Below the pieces are notes generated by a model, which was given only the letters and a program-made list of their open reading frames with translations, did not search any database and had not been told where the DNA came from. A stretch of DNA of 41,820 bases from Marvinbryantia sp. (GTDB lineage: Bacteria; Bacillota; Clostridia; Lachnospirales; Lachnospiraceae), in assembly GCA_016297895.1 (NCBI GenBank), contig JAEDFS010000014.1, forward strand, positions 1 through 41,820. Reading direction: 5' to 3'. This document shows, piece by piece, positions 1 through 8,680 of the stretch; position 1 is the stretch's first letter, and every line of letters starts with the position of its first letter. Position numbers and translations under genes: made by a program.

Positions 1-836
1 CCGCGGACCTCCCCCACGATGATCCGGTCCGGCCGCATTCTCAGGCTTGTCCGGATCAGATCCCGTATGGTAACCGCATGCTCTCCCTGGGTATTTTCCC
101 TTCTGGCTTCCAGACGGACCAGATTTTCCACTCCCTGGATCTGCAGCTCCGCATTATCCTCAATGGTAATGATCCGCTCATCCTTGGGGATAAAGTCCGA
201 CAGCGCATTTAAGAATGTGGTCTTACCGGAGCCGGTCCCTCCGCTGATAAAAATGTTGTAGCCGGCTCTGACCAGCTTTTTTAAAAACTCCACCGCCTCC
301 CCGGTGACAGCACCCCAGGCGATGAGCTGTGCCATGCAGATAGGTTCCTTCGGAAACTGGCGGATGGTGATCACCGGCCCGTTCAGTGCCACAGGCGGCA
401 GGACGATATTCACCCTGGCGCCATTTTCCAGTCTGGCATCTACGACAGGCACTGTGGCATTTACGATTCGGTTGCACCTGGCTGCGATTCCCTGTACCAG
501 ATCTTCAATCTTCTGTTCCGTATAGAATTCTTTTTCCCATTTCCGGATCCGTCCCTGCTCCTCAATAAAGATTCCGTCCATCCCGTTGACCATCACCTCT
601 GTGATGTTCTCGTTGTCCACCAGCTCCTGAAGGATGTCCAGTCTGCGCACAGCGTTAAATAGCTCTGTCCGCAGATGATCCCTTCTTTTCAGTCCATAAT
701 AGCGGCCGCTGGTCTTACCAAGCATCAGGCGGTCGATCTGCTCATAGATCTCCTCATCCTTTAGTTCCCTGGATGTGTCCAGCCTGTCCATAAGACTCTC
801 ATACAGGCATTTCCATTCCTCCGACTGCCCGTTCAT
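1..836 (-). CDS. cpaF: CpaF/TadA-type secretion ATPase, partial (C-terminus beyond left edge)
   Basis: Hexameric type II/IV secretion ATPase that powers assembly of Tad (type IVc) pili at the inner face of the membrane. The visible 278 residues include the N-terminal helical region, a conserved stretch reading VMVNGMDGIFIEE and the Walker A motif GGTGSGKTT at about residues 199-207. Next come an acidic box (IEDNAELQ) and, at the left edge, the start of the Walker B/His-box region (RIIVGEVRG). The rest of the gene and its stop lie outside the window. The ATG at 836 overlaps the stop of the upstream CpaE-like gene in an ATGA, which indicates translational coupling. It is the third gene of an operon with a prepilin peptidase and a CpaE-like protein. 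The family assignment is firm; the pilus function follows from context. Confidence 0.93.
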   Translation of the reverse strand, partial: MNGQSEEWKCLYESLMDRLDTSRELKDEEIYEQIDRLMLGKTSGRYYGLKRRDHLRTELFNAVRRLDILQELVDNENITEVMVNGMDGIFIEEQGRIRKWEKEFYTEQKIEDLVQGIAARCNRIVNATVPVVDARLENGARVNIVLPPVALNGPVITIRQFPKEPICMAQLIAWGAVTGEAVEFLKKLVRAGYNIFISGGTGSGKTTFLNALSDFIPKDERIITIEDNAELQIQGVENLVRLEARRENTQGEHAVTIRDLIRTSLRMRPDRIIVGEVR

Positions 837-1843
837 GTGTCCCACTCCTCCTTAAGCAGCATTCTTACAAAGATTCCCATGTTTCCCTGCGGAAGTTCCT
901 CCAGATAATAACCCCCCTTTCCTCTCGGCTCTGTCTCCGGCAGATTCAGATAACGGATCTTTTCCAGGATCTCCTCTTCTCCCAGTTCTCTCATTTCTTT
1001 CTCATAATGCTTTCTTTTGGCATCTGCCATCACTCCCGGCACCAGAGGCATATAGATCCGGCTGCACATGGACAAAAGATCCAGTGTCTGTGGCCCTGGC
1101 ATGCCAAGATCCAGGATCACCGTGTCATATCCGCCGCAGGAAGCCAGATCCTCCAGCAGACGGATCCATTCCTCCGCACGGACATCGCTCAGATCACCGC
1201 CGGAAAAGGCAGGCGGCACAAAGTCCAGCTTCCCGATCTTCTGAAGCGCCGCATGGAGTCCGAATATGGCATTTTCTTTCTTCTGACGGATAAAGTACAT
1301 GACATCCAGAATATCCATAGAAAATTCCCGCTCCATCAGGGTCTCAAACCCTGCATATTCCTCCAGATTCAGATAAAGCACTCCCTTCTTTTCTGCCAGA
1401 ATCTGCCCCAGAGTCAGCGCAAAACAGGTCTTTCCGCACCGTCCCAGAGGACTGCAGACTCCTATAAGCTCCATCTGCTTCTGAATCTGAAGAGCTGCAT
1501 GCATCACAGCTCTCTGGGCATAATCCTCCATCAGCTCCTCCACCAGTTTTTCGGACGGCTGGTATTTGTAGATCGCCGGAAATCCTGCATATTCCCTGGA
1601 CACTTCTCCTTCTGACAGCAAAACGATCCGCCCGATGTTCTGCTCCCCCAGTTCCCGGCACATCAGTCCGTCACAGATCAGCAGAAGATCTGTCTCGTTT
1701 TCCTTTGTGAACGACAAAAGACTCTCCCGGCTGCTGAAAACCTGCACGTCAAAAGGCAGATTCTTTCTCTGATTCATATATTCCATCAGACCGCAGGCAT
1801 AGCCGGTTTCCTGATCACAGATTACAAATGTTTGTTTTTTCAA
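833..1843 (-). CDS. cpaE: CpaE-like pilus assembly ATPase (MinD/ParA superfamily)
   Basis: A 336-residue soluble protein with a degenerate receiver-like N-terminal half (about residues 1-120) and a MinD/ParA-type P-loop half. The P-loop reads SPLGRCGKT, matching the deviant Walker A of this superfamily (K-x4-GKT) only in part because the first lysine is replaced by leucine/glycine. A hydrophobic VILDLGMP strand follows as Walker B. Family members help localise or regulate Tad pilus assembly. I chose a TTG start at 1843 because GGAGG sits 8 bases upstream. An in-frame ATG further upstream (1942) would read through the end of the prepilin peptidase gene and lacks such a site. The gene lies between the prepilin peptidase and cpaF, overlapping the latter by 4 bases. 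Identification as CpaE rests on fold plus context. Confidence 0.82.
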   Translation of the reverse strand: MKKQTFVICDQETGYACGLMEYMNQRKNLPFDVQVFSSRESLLSFTKENETDLLLICDGLMCRELGEQNIGRIVLLSEGEVSREYAGFPAIYKYQPSEKLVEELMEDYAQRAVMHAALQIQKQMELIGVCSPLGRCGKTCFALTLGQILAEKKGVLYLNLEEYAGFETLMEREFSMDILDVMYFIRQKKENAIFGLHAALQKIGKLDFVPPAFSGGDLSDVRAEEWIRLLEDLASCGGYDTVILDLGMPGPQTLDLLSMCSRIYMPLVPGVMADAKRKHYEKEMRELGEEEILEKIRYLNLPETEPRGKGGYYLEELPQGNMGIFVRMLLKEEWDT

Positions 1844-1845
1844 AT

Positions 1846-2346
1846 TTAAAATCCTCCCATCACCATGAGACTTCCCAATACGATCGGTATGGAAAAATGC
1901 AGATAGGCTGCGTCCTCCTTCCGTTGGATATAGGGCTCCCATTTTCCTGTTTGCAAATAATCATGTAAATAATGAACGAAATAGTTCAGACGCCGCTTCA
2001 GAATACGGTGTTTGAATAGCACGACTGCAGAACATGCAGCGGCGATCAGAAATGAAAAGACAAGGGCTTTCAGCCCTGCCAGAGGTCCCAGCAGTCCGCC
2101 GGTGACCATGAACAGTTTAATATCGCCTGCCCCCAGCATCCGAAAATAATGAAGAGGGCCAAGCAGCAGCAGCGGCAGAAATATACCGGCCAGAAACTCC
2201 CATAGTCCGGGCGGTCCTTTGCTGCTCCACTGCCAGGATATCCCCAGAAGCAATCCTGCCGTAATCAGAGGATTGGGGATCCTTCTCTCATAGAGGTCGC
2301 AAAAAATACAAGCAGCCCCTATGGACAACAAAAACCATATTCTCAT
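1846..2346 (-). CDS. Prepilin peptidase, A24 family (short TadV/CpaA type)
   Basis: A 166-residue integral membrane aspartic protease that cleaves the leader of type IV/Tad prepilins. Both expected acidic motifs are visible: FCDLYERRIPN near the N-terminus and GAGDIKLF (the GxGDxK box) in the middle. Several hydrophobic segments surround them. The N-methylation domain of the long PilD type is absent, as is usual for the CpaA/TadV subtype. The ATG at 2346 is preferred because AAAGGAG lies just upstream; a longer frame back to 2445 would overlap the promoter. It is the first gene of the pilus operon, with only 2 bases between its stop and the TTG of the CpaE-like gene. The GGAGG for that next gene lies inside the last codons of this one. 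Confidence 0.9.
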   Translation of the reverse strand: MRIWFLLSIGAACIFCDLYERRIPNPLITAGLLLGISWQWSSKGPPGLWEFLAGIFLPLLLLGPLHYFRMLGAGDIKLFMVTGGLLGPLAGLKALVFSFLIAAACSAVVLFKHRILKRRLNYFVHYLHDYLQTGKWEPYIQRKEDAAYLHFSIPIVLGSLMVMGGF

Positions 2347-2416
2347 TTTTCTCCTTTTCTTTCCCTCAGGAATCTGTTTGTCGAAATGACAAGTGGTATA
2401 TTGGAAGTGTAAGGAA

Positions 2417-2445
2417 ATTATATATGATATGTTGTTGTTTGTCAA
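2417..2445 (-). promoter_or_regulatory. Sigma-A promoter of the pilus operon
   Basis: On the minus strand a perfect TTGACA (2440-2445) is separated by 17 bases from a perfect TATAAT (2417-2422). Transcription should start near 2410, about 65 bases before the prepilin peptidase ATG. The promoter lies back to back with the one for the plus-strand GGDEF gene. Confidence 0.85.
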
Positions 2446-2498
2446 CTATTTGTTGCATCTTTTTTCATATTTATTTTTCGGCACTTTCGCCAAAATCC

Positions 2499-2527
2499 TT
2501 GCATATTTCGTCTTTTTTTTATATAAT
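2499..2527 (+). promoter_or_regulatory. Sigma-A promoter of the sensor-GGDEF gene
   Basis: TTGCAT (2499-2504), 17-base T-rich spacer, TATAAT (2522-2527). The start point is expected near 2534, leaving a roughly 40-base leader with AGGAGG before the ATG at 2575. Confidence 0.75.
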
Positions 2528-2574
2528 AAAACATACTCTAGCAATGGATCGGATTCTCACAGCAGGAGGTAAAA

Positions 2575-4584
2575 ATGAACGGCAAAAAAAGATATTCCAT
2601 CGCTGTCCTGATCGGCGGCGTTCATACATTTTTTCCCCAGCGGATCATCGCCGGCATTCAGGATGCCGCCAGAGAGCTGGACGTAAATGTCTGTTTCTTT
2701 CTCGGCACACAGACAAAGGTCTTTTTCCAGAACATGCTGGGCGAAGATGTGGGCAATGTCTATGACTATCAGTTTAATACGATCTATGATTACAGCCTGT
2801 TAGGCGGATTCGACGGAATCATCATTAATTATGGAACACTTGGCGTTTATCTGGAGGATAATAATCTGGATCGGTTTGTCCGGAAGTATCATTCCATTCC
2901 GACCATCGTTCTCACAGAAACCATCTCCCTGCCAAACTGTCATTATCTGATCTCCGACAACTATCAGGGAATCTGGTCGATTATGGAACACCTGATAGAA
3001 AAGCACGGCTACCGGAAGATTCTCCATGTCTCCGGTCCCGAGGGTAATACGGATGCCGCTGAGCGAAAACAGGCTTATCTTGACGCCATGAATCACTATG
3101 GTCTTTCGCCGGATGACTCCATGATCGCTCTTGGAGATTATTCTGAATTTGTGGATCAGCAGGTCAATCAGCTTCTGGATCTTCATCCCGATGCCGAAGC
3201 TATCGTATTTGCCAATGATGAGATGGCCATGGCCGGATATCGGGTCTGTGCCCAAAGGGGACTGAAGGTGGGGAAAGACATTGCGATCACCGGATACGAT
3301 GACTGCAGGATGTCCAGGAACATGGTGCCGCCTCTGACCACCATCTCCCAGGACGGTTTTTCTCTGGGGCGTCAGGCAATTCTTGACCTGCTGAAGAGGT
3401 TTCACGGAGAAACCGTGCCTTCCAGACGTTTTCCCGTACAGTTTATTCCCAGGGGATCCTGCGGCTGTTCTGCCCGTGAAGAGGTGGAAGCTGACACCAT
3501 TTCCTCCCTTCGTCTGGAGCGGGATGCCCTCCACACAGAGCTGTCCCGGATGCAGCAGCACTCCCTTGATTTTCAAAGAAAATCCTGGTTTGTCTCCTAT
3601 TTTGCCAGAGATCTGAACAACTACGTCAACGATGAGCCTCAGTTTTTCCGACAGATCATGGAAGACCTGCATCGGATCCATCGGGGAAATATGTTTTTGT
3701 TCCTTCTGAAATCTCCGCTTTATTATTCTGCCGGAGATTCCTGGACACTGCCTGAGGTCCTTCATCTGGCCTGCTACCAGCAGAACGATACCATCGTATC
3801 CTACTATCCCTATGACAGGCCTGTCATTACCCGTGAGCAGAATATCATGCAGTATATCAACGATGAGACTGCCAGGCAGTATACCTTTTTCCTGCTCTTC
3901 TCCAGCGAGAAACAATATGGCCTGCTGGCATGTGATATTGAGCAGTCTGATTTTCCGTTCTTTTATCTGATCAGTCTGCAGCTGGGTCTTTCTCTTCGAT
4001 ATCTGGAGATCACGAAGATCGAAGCAGCCCATGTACTGGAAATGTCACGCAGCATGGAACTGATGCGGGAGCAGAACCGTGTGTTGGATCTGATCTCCGG
4101 CTATGATGAACTGACCGGACTTCTGAATCTCCGGGGATTTACCGAAAAGGTAAAAGCACTCCAGGCAAATACTGCTTCCAGAAAGGCATATATGATCTAT
4201 GCCGACCTGGATCACTTAAAAGAGATCAATGATAACTGGGGCCATCCGGAAGGTAACTATGCGATCCGTTCCGCCGGTCAGATTCTGAAGAAGTGTCTTC
4301 GTGATTCCGATATTCTTGCCCGGGTGGGCGGAGATGAATTTATCGCCCTGGTTCTCTCGGATGCGGATTCCTTTGAACATATCTTCCGCAAACGGGTACA
4401 GCTGGCCTGCCAGGAGCTGAACGAAAGCTCCGGAAAGCCATTTTATGTAGAGATCTCGGTAGGACTTGTCCATTTTACCTTTCATACCAACACAGATATC
4501 CAGACGATCCTTTCCAAGGCGGATCATTCTCTGTATTCTTTCAAAAAATTCCGAAGGGCTTCTATCCGAAAGGAGATCATATAA
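2575..4584 (+). CDS. Cytoplasmic LacI-like sugar-sensor diguanylate cyclase
   Basis: A 669-residue fusion. Residues about 1-300 are a periplasmic-binding-protein-like (LacI/Peripla_BP_3) ligand domain that starts directly at the N-terminus with no helix-turn-helix, signal peptide or membrane segment. It ends with the IPRGSCGC motif seen in such sensors. Residues about 305-330 look like a linker helix, and about 335-500 a degenerate GAF-like region. Residues about 505-660 are a GGDEF domain with an intact GGDEF signature at 585-589. An RxxD inhibitory site (RDSD) sits exactly five residues before it, so the enzyme should make c-di-GMP with product inhibition. The ATG at 2575 has AGGAGG 6 bases upstream. 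The domain calls are firm. That it couples a cytoplasmic sugar or metabolite to c-di-GMP and possibly to the adjacent pilus operon is inference. Confidence 0.88.
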   Translation: MNGKKRYSIAVLIGGVHTFFPQRIIAGIQDAARELDVNVCFFLGTQTKVFFQNMLGEDVGNVYDYQFNTIYDYSLLGGFDGIIINYGTLGVYLEDNNLDRFVRKYHSIPTIVLTETISLPNCHYLISDNYQGIWSIMEHLIEKHGYRKILHVSGPEGNTDAAERKQAYLDAMNHYGLSPDDSMIALGDYSEFVDQQVNQLLDLHPDAEAIVFANDEMAMAGYRVCAQRGLKVGKDIAITGYDDCRMSRNMVPPLTTISQDGFSLGRQAILDLLKRFHGETVPSRRFPVQFIPRGSCGCSAREEVEADTISSLRLERDALHTELSRMQQHSLDFQRKSWFVSYFARDLNNYVNDEPQFFRQIMEDLHRIHRGNMFLFLLKSPLYYSAGDSWTLPEVLHLACYQQNDTIVSYYPYDRPVITREQNIMQYINDETARQYTFFLLFSSEKQYGLLACDIEQSDFPFFYLISLQLGLSLRYLEITKIEAAHVLEMSRSMELMREQNRVLDLISGYDELTGLLNLRGFTEKVKALQANTASRKAYMIYADLDHLKEINDNWGHPEGNYAIRSAGQILKKCLRDSDILARVGGDEFIALVLSDADSFEHIFRKRVQLACQELNESSGKPFYVEISVGLVHFTFHTNTDIQTILSKADHSLYSFKKFRRASIRKEII

Positions 4585-4587
4585 AAA

Positions 4588-4630
4588 AGAATCCTGCTTT
4601 GCAGGATTCTCCGCTGCGGCGGGGTTTTTT
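4588..4630. terminator. Bidirectional terminator between the GGDEF gene and the lacI pair
   Basis: A perfect 10-bp stem (AGAATCCTGC / GCAGGATTCT, loop TTT) at 4588-4610. On the minus strand it is followed directly by T6. On the plus strand it is followed by a small GC hairpin and T6 at 4625-4630. The plus-strand T run contains part of the TAA stop of the minus-strand lacI gene, so the convergent genes share one very compact terminator. Confidence 0.9.
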
Positions 4631-5657
4631 ACTTAACCGGTGCCGCACTGCTGCGGATCACCGGTTTCCCGTCTATGTTTTTCACGTTTTTATCCATCTG
4701 TTCTCCTGACAGCCGCCTCAGCATCAGCTTCAGGCTCTGATGTGCCATGGCATCCATGTCAACGGCATAGGTGGTAAGCTTTCCCTGCATGGCTCCGCCT
4801 ACCAGAAAATCATCAAAGCCGGTCAGGGAAATATCCTTTGGTATCTCGTATCCTTTTCCAATCAAAAGCTCTGCCAGCTTTTCTGCACTGAAATCAGAAC
4901 TGCATACAAATGCTGTGGGAAGCTGTTCCGGCAGGTGAAAAACGATTTCCCCATCCCTGGAATCCCGGTCCGACAGGATCCACTCTGACCGTTCCCGGAT
5001 CCCATGCTCAAGAAGAGATTTGGAAAATCCCTGATACCGGTCCATAATGCTCCCTGTCGCCAGCTTTTCTCCTACAAACCCTATCTTTCTGTGTCCCAGA
5101 CGGATCAGATAATTGGCCATCTGATAACTGCCGTAAAATCCATTGGACATAATGGCATCACAGGGAACTCCGTCATAATCAAAATCCATCATCTGAATGG
5201 GACAATGCACCTCTTCTGCCAGCTTTTCCACATATCCCCGCTCCACCATTCCCAGCAGGATCAGCCCGTCTGTCTGCTGTTCCCGGATCAGAAAGGGCAG
5301 ATCCCGGATCATTTCCCGCTCCCTGCTCAGGATCTCAAGGGATACAAAACAGCCTCTCCGGGAGGCTTCCATGGCGATTCTCTGATACAGTTCCCAGTAA
5401 AAAGAAGTGGAGGTGTCCACCAGACACTCCGGTACCACCACACCGATACGGTTTGCCGTCTGATACAGTTTACCGGCAGACGGCGTCTTTTTTTCTCTGC
5501 GGGGTTTCTTGCGATATCCCATCTCCCGGGCTTTCTCCGTGATCCGGGCTCTCAGCTCCTCACTGACTCCGCTGCGTCCTGCCAGAGCATTGGATACCGT
5601 TACTATACTTACCTGCATTTCCTTTGCAATATCTTCCAGTGTGACGATTCTGTCCAT
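4629..5657 (-). CDS. LacI-family transcriptional regulator (distal of tandem pair)
   Basis: A 342-residue LacI/GalR repressor. The N-terminal helix-turn-helix reads TLEDIAKEMQVSIVTVSNAL and is followed by the hinge and a periplasmic-binding-like ligand domain with the usual TGFDDFLVGG segment. I use the ATG at 5657, which has GAGG 6 bases upstream. An in-frame GTG four codons earlier overlaps that ribosome site. It is the last gene of the mannoside operon, 19 bases after a paralogous lacI gene, and ends in the shared terminator. It probably senses a mannoside or mannosyl-glucose derivative and controls the operon, but the ligand cannot be read from sequence. Confidence 0.9.
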   Translation of the reverse strand: MDRIVTLEDIAKEMQVSIVTVSNALAGRSGVSEELRARITEKAREMGYRKKPRREKKTPSAGKLYQTANRIGVVVPECLVDTSTSFYWELYQRIAMEASRRGCFVSLEILSREREMIRDLPFLIREQQTDGLILLGMVERGYVEKLAEEVHCPIQMMDFDYDGVPCDAIMSNGFYGSYQMANYLIRLGHRKIGFVGEKLATGSIMDRYQGFSKSLLEHGIRERSEWILSDRDSRDGEIVFHLPEQLPTAFVCSSDFSAEKLAELLIGKGYEIPKDISLTGFDDFLVGGAMQGKLTTYAVDMDAMAHQSLKLMLRRLSGEQMDKNVKNIDGKPVIRSSAAPVK

Positions 5658-5676
5658 AGTATGCCTCACTTTTCTT

Positions 5677-6702
5677 TCAGGTCGAACGCATCCGGTAGCT
5701 GTTTCCCTCGATGACCTTTCCGTTGATCACCTGAAGCCGCGGTGTAAAACAGGTATGATTCACTTTTCGGATCAGTGTACGCACACTGACCCCGGCAATC
5801 TTCTGAATATCCACGTCATAGGTAGAAAGCGTGATTCCTGGCACCTCATCCTGCAGGAAATGGTCAAATCCTACCACTCCCACATCCTCCGGCACACGAT
5901 ATCCTGCCTCCAGAAGCTTTCGAATCAGCATACCGGCCGTCTTATCGCAGTTGCAGACGAAGGCCTCCGGCATTTTTTCCGGAAGCTTTACAAATACACT
6001 GCGCGACTCATCCTCCCGGTCCGGTATGATCCATTCCGGCACAAGAGGGATCTGCCGCTCCATCAGTGCCTTGCGATACCCCAGATAACGATCCATGATA
6101 CTGGAAGTAGCCCGGATATTTCCCATAAAGGCAATTTCCCGATATCCAGCCTCCAGCAGTCTCCTGGTAAGCCGATAAGTCCCCGTATATCCGTCACTGA
6201 TGATAAAATCCGTATCCGGCAGATCCTCATAATAATCCACAAAGATCACCGGTACCCGGCTGTTTTCCTTGATGATCTGCGTATAGCGCACATTCAGCTC
6301 TCCAATCACAAGAATTCCGTCTGCCTGCCCGCCGTTCATCAGATCCGGCAGCTTTTCGCTCTCCTCACGATCCGTATCCAGGACTTCCAGAAACGTGACG
6401 CATTTCTTTTCCGCCGCCGCAACTACGATCTCCTGATAGATCTTCATATAGAAAGAGGGGGTATCATACAGATATCTTCTGGAAATCACTACACCGATAC
6501 GGAGTCCCCGCTCCTGCGCAATGGTCCCTTGAATTTCTCCCTGATACCCCATTTCTTCGGCAGTATCCAGAATCAGCTGACGCAGCTCACTGCTGACGCC
6601 CTTTCTTCCGCTCAATGCGTTAGACACGCTCACCACACTGATATTCAGTTCCTTTGCGATATCCGTCTGTGTGACCGCCTTCTCCCTGGTTTTTCCTGCC
6701 AT
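5677..6702 (-). CDS. LacI-family transcriptional regulator (proximal of tandem pair)
   Basis: A 341-residue LacI/GalR regulator. Its helix-turn-helix reads TQTDIAKELNISVVSVSNAL and its ligand domain contains VGFDHFLQDEVPG. It resembles the next gene along its whole length (for example VSNALxGRxGVSxELR and the SIMDRYxGxxK block in both), so the two probably arose by tandem duplication. The ATG at 6702 has AAGGAG upstream. The gene starts 21 bases after the ManA-glucokinase fusion, so it is part of the same operon and suggests autoregulation. The divergence of the two ligand domains suggests different effectors, which is inference. Confidence 0.9.
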   Translation of the reverse strand: MAGKTREKAVTQTDIAKELNISVVSVSNALSGRKGVSSELRQLILDTAEEMGYQGEIQGTIAQERGLRIGVVISRRYLYDTPSFYMKIYQEIVVAAAEKKCVTFLEVLDTDREESEKLPDLMNGGQADGILVIGELNVRYTQIIKENSRVPVIFVDYYEDLPDTDFIISDGYTGTYRLTRRLLEAGYREIAFMGNIRATSSIMDRYLGYRKALMERQIPLVPEWIIPDREDESRSVFVKLPEKMPEAFVCNCDKTAGMLIRKLLEAGYRVPEDVGVVGFDHFLQDEVPGITLSTYDVDIQKIAGVSVRTLIRKVNHTCFTPRLQVINGKVIEGNSYRMRST

Positions 6703-6723
6703 AAACTCCTTCCTTCTTTCCTG

Positions 6724-8622
6724 CTATATCAGATTTGCTGCTCCGATCATTCCGGCACTGTTATCCAGAAGCGCTGTTTTAATTTCCGGAAGGGCCGATG
6801 TCTCTCCACCAAAGCACATTGGTCCTACCACCTTCTTCAGTGCATCCGTCAGATAGGTTCCCTGCTTGGAAATGCCTCCTCCGATAATAAACTGCTCCGG
6901 ACGGAAAATATTGATGAAATTAGCCACTCCGATTCCCAGATATTCGATATACTGATCCACCACTGCCAGAGCGGTCTCATCTCCCAGCTTTGCGGCATCA
7001 AAAGGAATCTTTCCATTCATATTGGCGGGATCCTGTCCGCACATTTCCATCATCAGAGACTCCGGATGGGACTCCAGTGCTCTTCTGGCATCACGGATCA
7101 GTGCCGTAGCGGACGCATAAGCCTCCAGGCATCCCTTTCTGCCGCAGGTACACTGTTCTCCTCCGGCAGCGATCACCGTATGTCCCAGTTCTCCGCCTCC
7201 GGCCAGTCCGCCTTCATATACCTTTCCGTCGATGATGATTCCGCCGCCCAGACCGGTTCCCAGCGTGATCATAACCACATCCTTCGCTCCTTTTGCGGCA
7301 CCTGCCACTGCTTCTCCCAGAGCAGCTACCGTTGCATCATTTCTGATCTCTGTGGGAAGCGGCAGATATTTCTTCAGCTCTTTAGCCAGTTCCACATCTT
7401 TCCATCCCAGGTTATTGGAATATACCACAACACCGTTCTTCGAATCTACCGTTCCCGGGCATCCCACGCCTACACCCGCACAGGCATCAATGGTCAGATC
7501 ATTGTCACTTAACAGCCGAAGACCTGCTTTTCCGATGTCTTCGATCACTTCCTGAGCCGTTCTCTCGCTTTTTGTGGGAATGCTGGTCTGGGCGATCAGT
7601 TCATTTTTATCATTTACCAGCCCCATCTTTACTGCCGTTCCGCCAATATCGATTCCCAGTCTGATCATATTTTCTTTCTTTCCTATGGTCGTCATGAGGG
7701 CCTGACAGACTCCGGACACTTCAAACTCTCCGCTGTCTGCTGTCAGGAACAGGCTGTCCCCTTTGCGGAAGGAAAGCTCGGTATTGCCATTGCGGATCCG
7801 TCCTTCTCCTTCCAGGATCAGAAGACTGGCAAAAGAACTGCCATCTACGCTTCCTTCCACTCTCTGAACTGTCTTTCCATCCAGATTCAGCTTATCCACT
7901 GTAAAATAGTCGCAGTCTGCAATATGCGGGCTGCAGTTCTGTCCCTTGGGCATGGGAGTCCGGTTGGTCACATCCAGTGCCTTTTCCACATGAAGATCAC
8001 GGGGTTTGCCGTCTTTTCCCACTCTGCCGTAATCATAGACACGGTAAGTCACATTGGAATTCTGCTGGATCTCAGCGATCACAATATCTTTCCCGATAGC
8101 ATGGATGGTTCCTGCCTCAATGAACAGCACATCTCCCTTTTTCACGGGCACTGCATTCAGGACCTCTGTCAGCGTGTTGTCTTTGATCCTTCTGGCAAAC
8201 TCTTCTTTGTCTACTTCCTTTGCAAAGCCGTAGTACAGAAAAGCCCCTTCCTTGCAGTCCATCACATACCACACTTCGGTCTTTCCGTACTGTCCTTCGT
8301 GTTCCAGAGCATAACGGTTATCCGGATGCACCTGAATAGACAGGTTATCCTTCGCATCAATAAATTTGATCAGGATCGGAAACTCCTGGAATCTTCTGCA
8401 GTTTCTGCCCAGAACTTCTTTTCCGTATTTGTCAATGTACTGCTGCAGGGTAAGACCCGCATCCGGACCGTTTGTAATATAGGAAGGTCCGTCCGGATGG
8501 CAGGAAAGCTCCCAGGACTCCGCCAAGATCTCTCCGTCGTATTCCTTGTTGTATTCCTCAACCAGACGTCTTCCGCCCCAGATATAATCCTTAAAACTCG
8601 GTTTTAATTTTAATAATGCCAT
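6724..8622 (-). CDS. manA: Bifunctional mannose-6-phosphate isomerase - ROK glucokinase fusion
   Basis: One uninterrupted 632-residue frame. Residues 1-318 are a class I phosphomannose isomerase with the zinc-site residues Q97/H99 (QVHPDN), E116 (KTEVW) and H174 (GTIHAIG). Residues 319-632 are a complete ROK hexokinase: phosphate loop GIDIGGTAVK, catalytic Asp in EIRNDATVAALGEA, ELGH, and zinc motif CTCGRKGCLEAY. The isomerase converts mannose-6-P to fructose-6-P and the kinase makes glucose-6-P from glucose. These are exactly the two end products of the phosphorylase encoded upstream. The junction carries an internal ATG at 7668 preceded by a purine-rich AGGAAAG, as if two genes had been joined by loss of a stop. 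Domain calls are firm. Glucose as kinase substrate is inferred from context. Confidence 0.92.
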   Translation of the reverse strand: MALLKLKPSFKDYIWGGRRLVEEYNKEYDGEILAESWELSCHPDGPSYITNGPDAGLTLQQYIDKYGKEVLGRNCRRFQEFPILIKFIDAKDNLSIQVHPDNRYALEHEGQYGKTEVWYVMDCKEGAFLYYGFAKEVDKEEFARRIKDNTLTEVLNAVPVKKGDVLFIEAGTIHAIGKDIVIAEIQQNSNVTYRVYDYGRVGKDGKPRDLHVEKALDVTNRTPMPKGQNCSPHIADCDYFTVDKLNLDGKTVQRVEGSVDGSSFASLLILEGEGRIRNGNTELSFRKGDSLFLTADSGEFEVSGVCQALMTTIGKKENMIRLGIDIGGTAVKMGLVNDKNELIAQTSIPTKSERTAQEVIEDIGKAGLRLLSDNDLTIDACAGVGVGCPGTVDSKNGVVVYSNNLGWKDVELAKELKKYLPLPTEIRNDATVAALGEAVAGAAKGAKDVVMITLGTGLGGGIIIDGKVYEGGLAGGGELGHTVIAAGGEQCTCGRKGCLEAYASATALIRDARRALESHPESLMMEMCGQDPANMNGKIPFDAAKLGDETALAVVDQYIEYLGIGVANFINIFRPEQFIIGGGISKQGTYLTDALKKVVGPMCFGGETSALPEIKTALLDNSAGMIGAANLI

Positions 8623-8680
8623 TTCTTCCTCCCGTTATGCTCTTCTCTGTTTTTCCTGTTCCTCTTAAAGAACCTGTCTC

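Noticed and set aside
2800..4032. 410-codon minus-strand frame inside the GGDEF gene
   Set aside because: Antisense shadow without ribosome site or recognisable domain; the plus-strand protein is clearly real.
5509..7512. 667-codon open frame on the plus strand opposite the lacI genes and the kinase domain
   Set aside because: It is antisense to three well-supported genes, starts inside one of them, lacks a ribosome site and encodes a His/Ser/Ile-rich protein typical of reverse-strand shadows.
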